Positions 30,979 through 41,321 of a stretch of 64,000 nucleotides of DNA are shown here, piece by piece. The stretch covers positions 137,899 to 201,898 of the forward strand of contig NW_005201287.1 in assembly GCF_000372725.1 (NCBI RefSeq). Reading direction: 5' to 3'. Source of the stretch: Emiliania huxleyi CCMP1516. Lineage: Eukaryota > Haptophyta > Isochrysidales > Noelaerhabdaceae. A program made the position numbers and the translations under genes. Under the pieces are notes generated by a model, which did not search any database, was not told the origin of the DNA, and worked only from the letters and a program-made list of their open reading frames with translations. How positions within the stretch are numbered: position 1 is the first letter of the stretch; every line of letters begins with the position of its first letter.

Positions 30979-31575
30979 CTACGAGTCACACGGGATGTTT
31001 GTGAAGACCGGATGGTTGTTGTAGCACGATTGCTTGCAGAGGACCAAGTTGTTGGCTGCGCAGATGTCCACAGCCTCCTCGTAGGTGTGTGCCGTGATGT
31101 AGGGCGGCCCATCTGATGCTTGGCTGAAGCCCGAGAAGCAGCCCTCGTCGTTGTTTCCGCCAATCCAGCGTCTGCAGCCAGAGCGCTTGTCCTCCTCCCC
31201 AGGAACGCAGCACTGCACAGCGATCGTCTGTCTATTCCAAGAGGCGGTCTTGACATCCTCGTCTCCAGGCCTCAAGCATGTGACCAAGCCAGAGTTTGCA
31301 TTTCCCCTGATGACCTTCACGCCACTCGCCGGGATGCTCATGGCTGAAGGGGAGGGCGGCGGCGAGGGTGGTGGCGGCGCCGGACGGGGCAACTCCACGG
31401 ACACGGTGAAGCGCGTGGTCTCCGTGTTGCTGAAGTCGCCGCCATCAGCGTACGTGAAGCCCCTCGACACGAGCTTGTAGCTGCCCTGGCCATAGGAGCA
31501 GCAGATGCCATCGCCCCAGGAGTCCGTGACGACCAAGTCGTAGGTGCCGTAGGCGAATGTGAATTGGTGTAGGTG
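30979..31575 (-). pseudogene. C-terminal fragment of a secreted cysteine-rich protein
   Basis: The minus frame reads FTFAYGTYDLVVTDSWGDGI CCSYGQGSYKL (a GDGICC-type surface module common in large protist ectoproteins), then a PPPPSPPPSPS linker and a Cys-rich end (VQCCVPGEEDKRSGCRRW, AVDICAANNLVLCKQSC, NNHPVFTNIPC), stopping at 30979. At about 31570 coding similarity stops abruptly and the plus strand becomes a VCBS/FG-GAP protein. No start codon or leader is present, so the 5' part is missing. Whether this is a real rearrangement or a mis-join is unknown. Confidence 0.6.
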
Positions 31576-31586
31576 GTGCCGGATTC

Positions 31587-34172
31587 AGTGTAAGATCGGT
31601 GGCGGACGTCGACGGGGACGGGTTGATTGACATCGTGCTCGGCAACCACGACCAAGAGAACCAGATCCTGTTGTTTGGCAGCGCGGACGGGAGGACCTTC
31701 TCCGAGGTCGCCCTCACCGGAGGGAGCAGGTACACTCGCTCCACCTCGGTGGCGGACGTTGACGGGGACGGCTTCATGGACATCGTGCTCGGCAACTCCT
31801 ACTACGAAGAGAACCAGGTCCTCTTTGGCAGCGCGGGCGGGAGGACCTTCTCCGAGGTCGCTCTCCCCGGAGGGAGTGCTATGACTCGCTCCACCTCGGT
31901 GGCGGACGTCGACGGGGACGGGTTCGTGGACGTCGTGGTCGGCAACAACGGCGCAGAGAATCAGGTCCTCTTTGGAAGCGCGGACGGGAGGAACTTCTCC
32001 GAGGTCGCCCTCACCGGAGGGAGCCAGAACACTTTCTCCACCTTGGTGGCGGACGTCGACGGGGACGGGTTCATGGACATCGTGGTCGGCAACTCCGGTG
32101 CAGAGAACCAGGTCCTCTTTGGCAGCGCGGACGGGAGGAACTTCTCCGAGGTCGCCCTGCCTGGAGGGCGCATGGACACCTACTCCACCTCTGTGGCGGA
32201 CGTCGACGGGGACGGGTTTATGGACATCGTACTCGGCAACCGCGACCAAGAGAACCAGGTCCTCTTTGGCAACGCGGACGGGAGGACCTTCTCCGAGGTC
32301 GCCCTCACCGGAGGGAGCATGGACACCTACTCCACCTCGGTGGCGGACGTCGACGGGGACGGGTTTATGGACATCGTGGTCGGCAACTCCGGTGCAGAGA
32401 ACCAGGTCCTCTTTGGGAGCGCGGGCGGGAGGACCTTCTCCGAGGTCGCCCTCACCGGAGGGAGCAGGGGCACTCTCTACACTTCGGTGGCGGACGTCGA
32501 CGGTGACGGGTTCATGGACATCGTGGTCGGAAACTCTGGCGCAGAGAACCATGTCCTCTTTGGGAGCGCGGACGGGAGGAACTTCTCCGAGGTCGCCCTC
32601 ACTGGAGGGAGCAGGTGGACGTACTCCACCTCGGTGGCGGACGTCGACGGTGACGGGTTCGTGGACATCGTGGTCGGCAACTCCGGTGCAGAGAACCAAA
32701 TCCTCTTTGGGCGCGTCTGCTCAAACGGAGGTGCACAGCTCCACGGCAAGAGTTGGTGCTTCAAGTGCCCTTCCTTCATGGGACTCGCGGGCACCTCCTG
32801 CGTTGAGTGCCTCCCCGACTTTCTGCAGCAGCCCGGTGTCGGAGAGCTCTGCGCGACAGACCCTTGCCCCCTCGGCGAGCGCCCGCTCGGAAGCGACGAA
32901 TGCGCCCCTTGCAAAGACAGGCCGGGCGTCTTTTACAACACCAGCGTCGCAGAGACACGGACTGATGGCGACCCTACCACCTGGACCCAGCCCAGCTGCG
33001 TCGAGTGCCCCCCGGGCAGCTCTGCTGACGGTGTTGCCATTGACGAGTGCTTTGCTTGCCCTGCGGGTGAGTACCAGAATCTCACCGGCCAGGCGGCGTG
33101 CTTTGTTTGCCCCGCTGGTCAGTTCCAGCCAGAGCGTGGACAGACGTCATGCGACTTGTGTGACGCAGGTGGATACTGCGATGATGCGGTAACGTGCGGC
33201 GGTGGCTTCACGCCATGCCGAGCGGGAACGTACAACGTTCTCCAGGGCGGAAGCTCATCCGACGACTGTCAGCAGTGCCCCCCCGGAGCCTCTAGCCCGA
33301 CCACCGGCGCAAACAGCAGCGAGACGTGCGCGAGCTGTCGGGCTGGAACATACGGCGACACCTCCGGTCTGAGTGAGTGCACGGACTGCCCTGCGGGCAG
33401 TTACCAGAACGACACGGGCGCGACCTCCTGCCGCGAGTGCGAGCAGGGCCACTACTGCGCCAAGGGCGCGGCGGCGCCGCTGCCGTGCAAGGCGGGCACG
33501 TTCTCCACCGCCACGGACCTCTCCGACGCGAGCGAGTGCACCGACGCCTCACCGGGCTACTTCGCCACCACCGGCTCCACCGAGCAGACGCCGTGTCGAG
33601 AGGGCAGCTTTGCCAGCGGCACTCGCAACGACGCGTGCGAGCTATGCGCCGAGGGCTACTTCCAGGACCAGCCCGCCACCGCCGTCTGCGTCCGCTGCGC
33701 TGCTGGCAAGTTCTGCCCTCAGGGCTCGTCGCGAGAGCTGGACGCGCAGTGCTCACCGGGCACGTACGTCAGGCTGACCGACCAGGACGGCGACCCCGAG
33801 TGCCTCGACTGCCCCGCCGGATCGTCGTGCGGCGGCGGGGCGGCGCCGCCCTCCGAGTGCTCGCCGGGCTCTTTCGCCGCCACCACCGGCCTCTCCGAGT
33901 GCGCCAGCTGTGCGGGCGGGTCGTACCAGAGCAAGTCGAATGCGACGAGCTGCCGGCCGTGCTTGGAGGGCGGCTACTGCGCCGAGGGCGCGTCGAGGCC
34001 GCTGCCGTGCGAGGGCGGTTCCTACTCGAACGCCACGGACCTGTCGGCCGCCTCGCAGTGCACGCCCGCCGATCCGGGCTACATCGCCGCCCGAGGCTCC
34101 ACCGAGCAGACGGCGTGCGGCGAGGGCAGCTTAGACCCGGTCGCCCCACACCAGCAGCCTATGACACCATAG
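31587..34172 (+). pseudogene. VCBS/FG-GAP repeat and GCC2/GCC3 cysteine-rich surface protein, truncated at both ends
   Basis: Eight repeats of about 42 residues, each with a VADVDGDGFMDIVVGN core (calcium-binding DxDGDGxxD loops of FG-GAP/VCBS beta-propellers), fill about 31590-32715. They are followed by about ten GCC2/GCC3 (ephrin-receptor-like) modules of the C..CP.G.Y....G...C type up to about 34130. There is no Met, leader or upstream exon: the frame is closed by TGA just before 31570. The C-terminus switches from CGEGSL into unrelated DPVAPHQQPMTP, and the membrane region expected after GCC modules (as in the 56-63.5 kb gene) is missing. Repeats are nearly identical to each other, indicating recent homogenisation. 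Likely a surface adhesion or sensing protein fragment. Confidence 0.7.
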
Positions 34173-34338
34173 TTCGGCAAAACTCCACGCGCGAAATGGT
34201 GCGCAGCTAGAGAAAGTGGTCCAACTTGGGCAAGGCTCTAGTCGCCGCTGCCCATCGCGGAGCCCGAACCCTCGTCTCAGAGCCGATACTGCGACTCGTC
34301 GCTCGGAAGGGGACCGGTCTAGGCCCGAGTAGGTGCTA

Positions 34339-34961
34339 TCAGTGGAGGACATGCGTGCCGTGGTCGCAGAGGTCGCCGCCGAAGTACATCGTGCCGGCTG
34401 GGTCAGCTTGGAGCGGGTCCGCCGCGGTGCCGTCAGAGGGAAGGTCAGGGTGTGTGAGCAGGTAGCCAGAGTCGATGATGCAGAGCGGATGCGTCACCGC
34501 CGACGGGAAGAAGGAGGCGTTCGGCACCGCTCCGTTGTACACACGCTCGATCCCCCATGGCGTTTCCTCGGCTAGCGGCTGCGTCTGCGTGGCGGAGCTC
34601 GGTCCTGGGTAGCGCCGCTGATCCTCCTCGACCCTTAGCCCCGAGCGCTCCGCCTGCTCCTTGAACAATCGCGCCTCGTTGGGGTCCGCGACTTCGACCA
34701 CTGTGAAGGTGTTGTGGGCTGCTCGGATTGTCATAGCGACGTTTCCGCCCCGAGCAGCCGCCATCTGCGCCACCCGGTTTGAAGCTCGCGCGCCACTCGT
34801 GGTCGTCGCCACACTGGTCTCGCCGGTGACGACCAAACGAAGGGTTGTTCGTTCGCGCGCCGGCCTTTCGTGGACGTGGTACACGTAGGCGCCGCCGTGG
34901 CGGACGCAAGCAGGGCAAGAAAGAGGAGAAAGGAGAAAGGAGCAGCTCGGGAACTAGGCAT
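34339..34961 (-). pseudogene. Subtilisin-family (S8) protease fragment, lacks catalytic Ser region
   Basis: A signal peptide MPSSRAAPFSFLLFLALLAS (34961) lies in one frame. The body from about 34890 is in another (YHVHERPARERTTLRLVVTG), so a one-base frameshift is needed. A propeptide-like section is followed by ETPWGIERVYNG, the Asp motif LCIIDSGYLLTHPDL and the His motif DHGTHV. The frame then ends two residues later at 34339. The rest of the S8 domain (Asn and Ser motifs) is not found in the following 200 bp, where the inverted, truncated 31587-34172 gene begins. Catalytically incomplete. Confidence 0.7.
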
Positions 34962-35268
34962 CTTGCTATTCTCGGCAGTTGCGCGCGGTGTGTTGGCGCA
35001 AACGGTGTGTTGGCGCGCAGAAAGCGAACCCGCGTGAGCCGTGACACAATCGAGGGAAGAAACTCATGTGAGGCATAGGAGTCACGCGGGACAGGAAAGT
35101 AAAGGCGTCGGGTGCTCGCTTTCTGTGAACTCCTGCGAAAGAAGAATGGAGGCTTGAAAAAAATAGGAGAGAAATGTGTTCGTCATGGGACCAAAAGATA
35201 TTACCTACGTGAGTTTACAACTACCTGTTCGTGTGTAAAGAGTAAAGCCCGATGCACGACCACGCGTC
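34962..35268. other. Intergenic, no gene seen
   Basis: Lower-GC DNA with A-rich runs. It does not contain the missing C-terminal exon of the neighbouring IF-2-like gene. Confidence 0.5.
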
Positions 35269-36567
35269 TCATCCTCCCGCCGCCCTCGGCCCGATGACGT
35301 CATCGAGAAGCTCGTAGAAGACGTCGAAACCACGGTGCGGGACGCCGGCCTGCCGCACGCGCCTGCCGAGCCGCGGGTCGAGCCGCACATTGAGCGTGTA
35401 CAGCGCCGGCGCGAAGCCCTCTCGCCGCGCCTGCTGCAGGAGGGTGAGGTCGTCTTCGCGCGGCGCGCCGACGCCGCACGAGACGAGGAGCACGCGGCCG
35501 GCGGCGGGCGGCAAGCCGAGCGGGCTCGCGCCGTCAACGTCCAGCAAGTGCGGCTCGAGCTCGCCGAGCAGCGCCTGCAGCTCGCCGGCGCTCTGTGCTC
35601 TCAGCGCCACCGCCACTGGCTGCTGCGCCGCAGCCTGCCCCGCGGCTGACGACGCGGCGCCGCCGTCGGTGTCGTCGACGAGGCGGGCCGGCATGCTCCC
35701 CTCCGCCCTCCCCTTCCCCCCCCCCTGCTCCTCGCCGCCGAGCGGCTCGGCGGAGTCCAGCAGCTGCAGCACCGACGTGCGGTACTCGGCGAGCGAGCGA
35801 GCTTCCGGCCGAGGGACCTACTCCTCCCGCCCGTCGGTGGTCAACTGCTTGACGAGGCACTCGGCGTGCCTCCCGCACACGAACCACGCTGAGCAGCTCT
35901 CCCACCTCGAACGAGCCGCCCCCCCGCCGGTCGTCCCACGCCACGCTCGCCACCACCGGCTCGCCGCACGCCCCCTCCTCCACGGAACGGAGCCGCCCCT
36001 CGCCACGCCCGTCGGCCTGGCCGGCGTCTCGGCTTTTGCCCTCGCCGCAAGCAGCACCCTCCCCCCGCCCCGCCGCCGCCTGCCCCGCCGCCGCCTGCTC
36101 TGCGGCCGGCGGGGCGGCGGCGGCGGCGGCGAAAGCAGCGACGGGTGGTGCGGCCAAGCTGCGCACGCGGCCGGTGGAGCCGCCGACGACGAACCAATCG
36201 GATCGGCGGAGAGTGCCTGCTCGCACCACGAGTAGGAGGCAAGTGCCGTGGTCTCTCCGCTGCATCACCTCGACGACCAGGGCAACGCACGAAGGCGGAG
36301 GGCCGAACGAGGCGGCGGAGGAGCCGGCAGGAGCGGTGAGCGACAGAGCGGCGGAGGCGGAGGAGGCGGTAGTGACAGCCGCCTCGGGCGCGGTCGCGTG
36401 CGGAAGCGGGCAGGCAGAACGCCCCCCTCTCCCCCCCTCCCGCACCAGCCGGGCGAGGAGCGGCTCCAGGCCCCAGCCTCGGGTGGCGCAGACCAGAGAG
36501 ACCGCGCCGCCGCCGCCGCTTGTGCTGTCACCACCACCACCACCACCACCACCACCACCACCACCAC

Positions 36568-36601
<34 letters not shown>

Positions 36602-37564
36602 CTCGCCGACGCGCCCGCCCGCCGCCGCCGCCTCCACCCCCGCCGCCTCCGCCTCGACGGCCCACGCCTGCTCAAGCCGCGCCGCCGCCGCCTGCACCCG
36701 CTCGCAGCCGCGCGCCTCGTCGAGTGCAGCCGCGGTGCCGTCCCGCGCGAGGTCGAGCTTGGTGAGGGCGAGCACGGTCGGGATGCCGAGCCGCGCGCAG
36801 TGGCGCATCGCCTCGCGTGTCTGCGGCTGGACGCCTGCAAGAGCACACGGCGGCGGTGGCGGTGCGCGCTTTGGACCCGGCGGGCCCACGGGTGAGCAGC
36901 GGGAGGAAGCGACGCCTTCGTCGAGCGAAGCGAGGACGAGCGCGACGTCTGCACATCCGGACGCTGCGGCGCGCATGCCGCCGAACGCCTCGTGGCCGGG
37001 AGTGTCGAGCAGCGCGAGCGACACGGAGGCTCCGCCATACACAGAGGCTCCGCCCGGCGCGTCACTAGAGGCGCCGCCGCAAACCGTGAGTGGAACGTCG
37101 AGGATCGAGGGGCGGACGGACTGCGTGATGGAGCCGGGCTCAAAGTCTGCGCTGCGTGTGCCCAGCAGCGCGTCTAGCAGCGTCGTCTTGCCGTGGTTGA
37201 CATGCGCCAGCACCGCGACGACGGCAGTGCTGCGGCCACCCGACTGAGCGCCTTCTGCAGCGGCCGCGGTAGCCGCGCTCGCAGCGTCCGCGTCCGGATC
37301 AGTCAACTGCCAAGTGGCGTTCCTCTCGGCGGCGAGGGCGCACGCTGCGGCTGCAGGAATGAGGCAGCCGCCGAGCGATCGAGCACAGTAGAGCCCGACG
37401 GGAAGGCCCAGCTGCTGCGCGTGCTCGGGCGCTACGCGAAGCTCGTACCTCTTGCGCCGTCGCGTCCAGCCGGCGGCACGCACGGCGGCTGCTGGGTCCA
37501 TGCCGAGCGCGCGGGCGAGCTCACGAGGGGCGTTCAGCGGTCGCAGTCGGAGGCGTCCTGACAT
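35269..37564 (-). CDS. Organellar translation initiation factor IF-2-like GTPase, short C-terminus
   Basis: Exons 37564-36916, 36834-35885 and 35817-35269 give 715 residues. The first intron (81 nt, GC-AG, in frame) restores DEGVQPQTREAM; the second (67 nt, GT-AG) restores ELLSVVPRPEARSLAEYR. The GTPase domain has G1 AHVNHGKTTLLDALLG, GSITQ, G3 DTPGHEAF and G4 TKLDL. Next comes an IF-2 domain II-like barrel (AGTLRRSDWFVVGG), then the alpha/beta domain III (VAVALRAQSAGELQALLGEL ... FDVFYELLDDVI). IF-2 places initiator tRNA on the small ribosomal subunit in mitochondria or plastids. The final C2 (fMet-tRNA-binding) domain is absent. Ser/Gly homopolymers (CTG/CAC triplets, 36528-36600) are inserted after G4. 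No clear targeting peptide. Confidence 0.8.
36528..36602 (-). repeat. Triplet repeats (cac)n and (ctg)n inside the IF-2-like gene
   Basis: About 13 cac/cca triplets are followed by 11 ctg triplets on the plus strand, read as Gly and Ser runs in the minus-strand protein. A poly-Cys or poly-His reading in other frames is an artefact. Confidence 0.85.
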
Positions 37565-37718
37565 GACGTTGGGGTCCTCCGCACTCTACACTCCGCACAC
37601 ACTACAACTGTACTGTTGCTTTTGGAAAGAGCGAGCGACAGCGAGCCGCCCCCCCCTCGCAACCATCACCCAAACGTGCTTTTTGTTGGGCTCACACACA
37701 CATGATGAACAAAACACT

Positions 37719-38453
37719 CTACTGACTGACTGAAGCTCGGGACAAAAACATATTGAACAAAGACACACCAGGGCCGCACGGCGCGAGCGAGGGACTAAGG
37801 CGCACTGACACTAATGAACAAAGAAAAGGCACAAAGGGTGAGTGTGTGTGTGACAGAGCGAGCGGAGGGTGTTGCAGCACCCTCCGCTCGCGGAGAACGT
37901 TGCGGGCGCCGGTGATGGCCTGCTTGCGGCGCTCCGCCTCCTCTCGAACCGCCGGGCTCGCGGTCTCACGCCGCATTGCCGAGCGCACCTTCATGGCCCG
38001 GCGGAGCAGGGTCACCACGTGCGCGTCCAACTCCTCAACCGTTGCCGGCATCAGTGTGAGCTCGAGCGTGGCAAGCGCCTCGTCCCTCGCGGTGTTGCTC
38101 TCGCCCTCCGCTTCGGTCGCCTCAGTGCTCTGGCTCGAGGACGGGGTGTCGGTACCGACGGGCGCAACGTCAAGAGATGACATTGTCGGCTTGACAAAGA
38201 GCCCCAGCACCTCCTTCTTTGAGGTCATCTCGAGGTCCGGAAGGAACACCATGAAGTCCTTGGCGCGCGTCTTGGCCACGTACTCGACGCGCGCGCTCTG
38301 TGCCGGCGACGGCGACAAGAAGCGGAAGCGGCCGAAGCCCTCGGCCTCGCCGACTCCGACCCCGGGGCCGTGGTCGGCAGATCCGGCCAACGACGACTTT
38401 GAGACCGTGACCCTGTCGTGCACCATCACGCCGTTAGCGCAGTATGGAGGCAT
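37719..38453 (-). CDS. Hypothetical protein (up to 244 residues)
   Basis: The frame starts MPPYCANGVMVHD and contains VEYVAKTRAKDFMVFLPDLE, KKEVLGLFVKPTMSSLDV and a helical charged part (EELDAHVVTLLRRAMKVRSA ... VREEAERRKQAITGARNVLR). The last 45 residues become hydrophobic and repetitive and may be past the true end. I do not recognise a family. Immediately upstream on this strand lies the 27-bp inverted-repeat element (38482-38942), so the promoter or 5' exons may have been displaced. The opposite strand is open too but looks less protein-like. Confidence 0.4.
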   Translation of the reverse strand: MPPYCANGVMVHDRVTVSKSSLAGSADHGPGVGVGEAEGFGRFRFLSPSPAQSARVEYVAKTRAKDFMVFLPDLEMTSKKEVLGLFVKPTMSSLDVAPVGTDTPSSSQSTEATEAEGESNTARDEALATLELTLMPATVEELDAHVVTLLRRAMKVRSAMRRETASPAVREEAERRKQAITGARNVLRERRVLQHPPLALSHTHSPFVPFLCSLVSVRLSPSLAPCGPGVSLFNMFLSRASVSQ

Positions 38454-38481
38454 CCCTGTGACCGATGCTGCGCTGGGTTAA

Positions 38482-38942
38482 GGCTCCTAGCCGGATAGGG
38501 GGTCTGTCGTGTTGGACCTATGCAATAGGTAGGTAGGTCCGGTTTGGACCGCCCCAGAGGGCCCCGCAATAGGTAGGTGGTGGTGGTGGTGGTGGTGGGG
38601 GTGGGGGTGGGGGTGTGGGGGTGTGGGGGTAAAAACCCGAAGAGAGGAGAGCGAAAACCGCTTCGCTCGCGCGGGCGGGAGACGGCGCGTTTAGCCGCGA
38701 GCGGGGCCATGCCAGACGAGTCGCCTGCGGTTGGGACGCCAGCCGAGACGGGTGCGGCGGGCGCTGGGAGCCTATTCACAGAGAGAGGGCTCAACGGGTA
38801 TTTTTCGCTTCGTTCGCTGCGCGGCCTGGGAATAGGTAGGTAGTGGGGCACGGAGCCTGGCGGTTGGCGCCCGCAATAGGTAGGTAGGTAGGGCGTTTTG
38901 GCGCGAGTCAGTGGGGACAGACCCCCTATCCGGCTAGGAGCC
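38482..38942. mobile_element. Element with perfect 27-bp terminal inverted repeats and internal caataggtaggtagg repeats
   Basis: 38482-38508 (starts ggctcctagccggatagggg) is the exact reverse complement of 38916-38942. The 461-bp interior has four copies of caataggtaggta(ggt), a (ggt/ggg) run (38577-38630) and no coding capacity. No certain target-site duplication is seen. Typical of a MITE. Confidence 0.7.
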
Positions 38943-38984
38943 GGAACCCTGTTCTGTCGGTGTTCGACGAGGATATTTTTTGAG

Positions 38985-39130
38985 CTAGCCTTCGATGTTA
39001 TTATGAAACAAACGCAAGGCGGACATACGCACATCACTGCTCTCGGGCCCACAGACATCCCGCACACCCGCCGCCCCCGCGCGCGCCCCACCCCGGCCGG
39101 GAGAAAGGGGAGTGACCGATTGGGAAGGAA
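38985..39130 (-). repeat. Dispersed repeat, inverted copy of 20020-20170
   Basis: About 140 bp match in reverse orientation. Its end near 38985 lies about 40 bp from the 38482-38942 element. It precedes the ankyrin gene by about 170 bp. Confidence 0.75.
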
Positions 39131-39296
39131 AGTCGAGTACCTCGCACTCCATGTGCGAGAACGCAGAGAGAAATGAAAGCCGTCCGGCCCCCAAGTCCGG
39201 CTCACGCTCACACAATTCAAAACCACCTCACTTTCCCGCACAGAAAAGAAATCGCCGGGACGCCAAACGGTCTTCATATATATATGTGTATAGTAT

Positions 39297-41321
39297 ATGC
39301 CCGCTCCGCGCTCCCGCGCCTCCGCTGCGCTCCGCACGCCTCCGCCGCCTGCTGGCAGCGCGCCGGGTGGCGAAGTCCCGAAGAACGTCCTGAAGGCGGC
39401 TACGGACGGCCGCGAGGGACCGGTGCGACAGTGGCTGAATGACGGCGGGAAGGCGGACACTCTCGCTGAGTTACCCTCTGAGGTCGGCGGCCGTCCGGTT
39501 CCAAGCACCCTGCTGATGCTCGCCGCACAGAACGGGCACGTGCAGATTGTCGAGCTCCTCCTGAAGCGTGGCGCACACATCAACCTGCAGAACAGTCTCG
39601 GCCTCACAGCGCTCAACGCTGCCGCCTACTACGGCCGCGAGCGAATGGTGGAGATGCTGCTGCAGCACGGTGCGGACATCGGGACGGCGTTGGCATCATC
39701 CGCCCAGGGCGGCCAAGAGCGGGTGGTCGACCTGCTGCTGCGGCGCGGCGCGGAGATCGACCTGCAAGACAAGAACGGTGACACCGCGCTGATCTTCGCC
39801 GCAGCGCACAACCGCCCCGCCGTCGTGCTCCGCCTTCTGCGGGCGGGCGCAGACATGACGTTGCGCGACGTGAACGGCTTTTCGGCGCTGCAGTGGGCCA
39901 AGGAGACGGGCCACGCCGAGTGCGTCCAGGCCTTCAGGACGTATCTCGGGGAGGTGGCGGCGAGCCGGAAAAAGGCGCCGTCGGCCGAGGCAGGCGGCGC
40001 AGGCGCGGCGGTGGGTGCGAGTGCCGCGGCCTCTGCTTTGAGCGGCGAGGGCGGCGCGGGGGCGGCGCTGAGCAGCAGCGGGGTGGTGCCAGAGGAGGTC
40101 GTGCTAGCGACTGAGCGAGGCGAGGAGGCGGCGCTGGCGTGGCTCGACGGCGGCGGGCCGGTCGACGCGATGTTTGAGTACGTCTTTTCGAACAGCACTG
40201 TGAGCGGCATGACGCTGCTTGTGGTCGCAATGGTGAACGGCCACGAGGGGCTGGCCGAGGCGCTGCTCCAGCGCGGCGCGGATGTCTCTTTGCATATCAG
40301 CAACGGCGACACCGCGCTGAGTCTCGCCGCCGCGAATGGCTTCGAGAAGGTGGTCGAGTTGGCGTTGCGGCACGGCGCGGAGATCAACGAGCAAACTACT
40401 CTCGAAAGCACCGCCCTAATGGCCGCCGCCGCAAACGGCCACGAGAAAGTGGTCGACTCGCTGATCCGGCTCGGCGCGGCGATCGACCTGCAAGACATCG
40501 GCGGCGACACCGCACTGATTGGTGCCGCTTTCTATGGCCACCCCGCCGTCCTTCTCCGCTTGCTGCGGGCGGGCGCAGACGTGACGCTGTACAGTGCAGA
40601 TGGCAAGACCGCGCTGCAGTTTGCCAAGGAGAAGGGCCACGCCGAGTGCGTGCGCGCCCTCAAGGAGCATGCGGCGGCCGAGAAGGCGGCGGAGAAGGCG
40701 GCGGCGGAGGCGGCGTGGGCCGCGGGAGCGGCGGAGAGGGCGGCGCAGAGGGCGGCGGAGGAGAAGGAGGCGGCGCGGCACGCCGAGGAGCTGCTGGCGG
40801 AGGTCGAGGCGGAGACGCGCGCCAAGGGCAAGAAGGGCAAGAAGAAGAAGAAGAAGAAGGGCGGCGGGGCGGGGCCGTCGCAAGAGCCCGAGGCGCCGTC
40901 GGAGGCAGACGCAGCCGAGGCGGCGAAGAAGGCCGAGGAGGCGAGGCTCCTCCTGCTTCTCGAGACGCTCACCGAGGAGAGGATCCGGTTCGGCATCACG
41001 CCGGAGACGTCGGTCGAGGGTTTGGCGGAGGCGCTGGGAGAGGCGGCAGAGGCGGCGGACGAGGCGAGCGAGGAGGAGACAGCGGAGGGGCAGTCTGCGG
41101 CGGCGCGCGAGGAGGCCGAGGCGGCCGAGGCCGCGCGTTGGAGTGCGGCGGCGGAGGCGGCGGAGGAGGCCGCGGCGGAGGAAGAGGCTGCGTTGGCGGC
41201 GGAGGAGGCGGCGATGGAGGCCGCAATCGCCGCCGCCAAGGCGAGGCGCGCGTCGGTGGCGACGGCGAGGGCCAAGGCAGCGGCAGCCAAGATGGCGGCG
41301 GAGGCGGCCCAGCGCTCATAG
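39297..41321 (+). CDS. Ankyrin-repeat coiled-coil protein (674 residues)
   Basis: Start ATG 39297, directly after a tatatatatgtgtatagtat stretch. Two ankyrin blocks are present: residues about 60-220 (LMLAAQNGHVQIVELLLKRG, ERVVDLLLRRGAEIDLQDKN, PAVVLRLLRAGADMTLRD) and about 265-450 (LLVVAMVNGHEGLAEALLQRGA to LLRLLRAGADVTLYSADG). They look like a duplication of one five-repeat module, since both end with TALQFAKEKGHAECVRAL-like text. The C-terminal third is an Ala/Glu/Lys coiled coil with a KGKKGKKKKKKK basic patch (about 515-525). No RING, unlike the related 22251-23936 gene. Ankyrin blocks bind protein partners; the cellular role is unknown. Confidence 0.75.
   Translation: MPAPRSRASAALRTPPPPAGSAPGGEVPKNVLKAATDGREGPVRQWLNDGGKADTLAELPSEVGGRPVPSTLLMLAAQNGHVQIVELLLKRGAHINLQNSLGLTALNAAAYYGRERMVEMLLQHGADIGTALASSAQGGQERVVDLLLRRGAEIDLQDKNGDTALIFAAAHNRPAVVLRLLRAGADMTLRDVNGFSALQWAKETGHAECVQAFRTYLGEVAASRKKAPSAEAGGAGAAVGASAAASALSGEGGAGAALSSSGVVPEEVVLATERGEEAALAWLDGGGPVDAMFEYVFSNSTVSGMTLLVVAMVNGHEGLAEALLQRGADVSLHISNGDTALSLAAANGFEKVVELALRHGAEINEQTTLESTALMAAAANGHEKVVDSLIRLGAAIDLQDIGGDTALIGAAFYGHPAVLLRLLRAGADVTLYSADGKTALQFAKEKGHAECVRALKEHAAAEKAAEKAAAEAAWAAGAAERAAQRAAEEKEAARHAEELLAEVEAETRAKGKKGKKKKKKKGGGAGPSQEPEAPSEADAAEAAKKAEEARLLLLLETLTEERIRFGITPETSVEGLAEALGEAAEAADEASEEETAEGQSAAAREEAEAAEAARWSAAAEAAEEAAAEEEAALAAEEAAMEAAIAAAKARRASVATARAKAAAAKMAAEAAQRS

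Noticed and set aside
36520-36765. Frame with His13 and Cys12 runs
   Set aside because: Artefact of triplet repeats read in the wrong frame of the IF-2-like gene.
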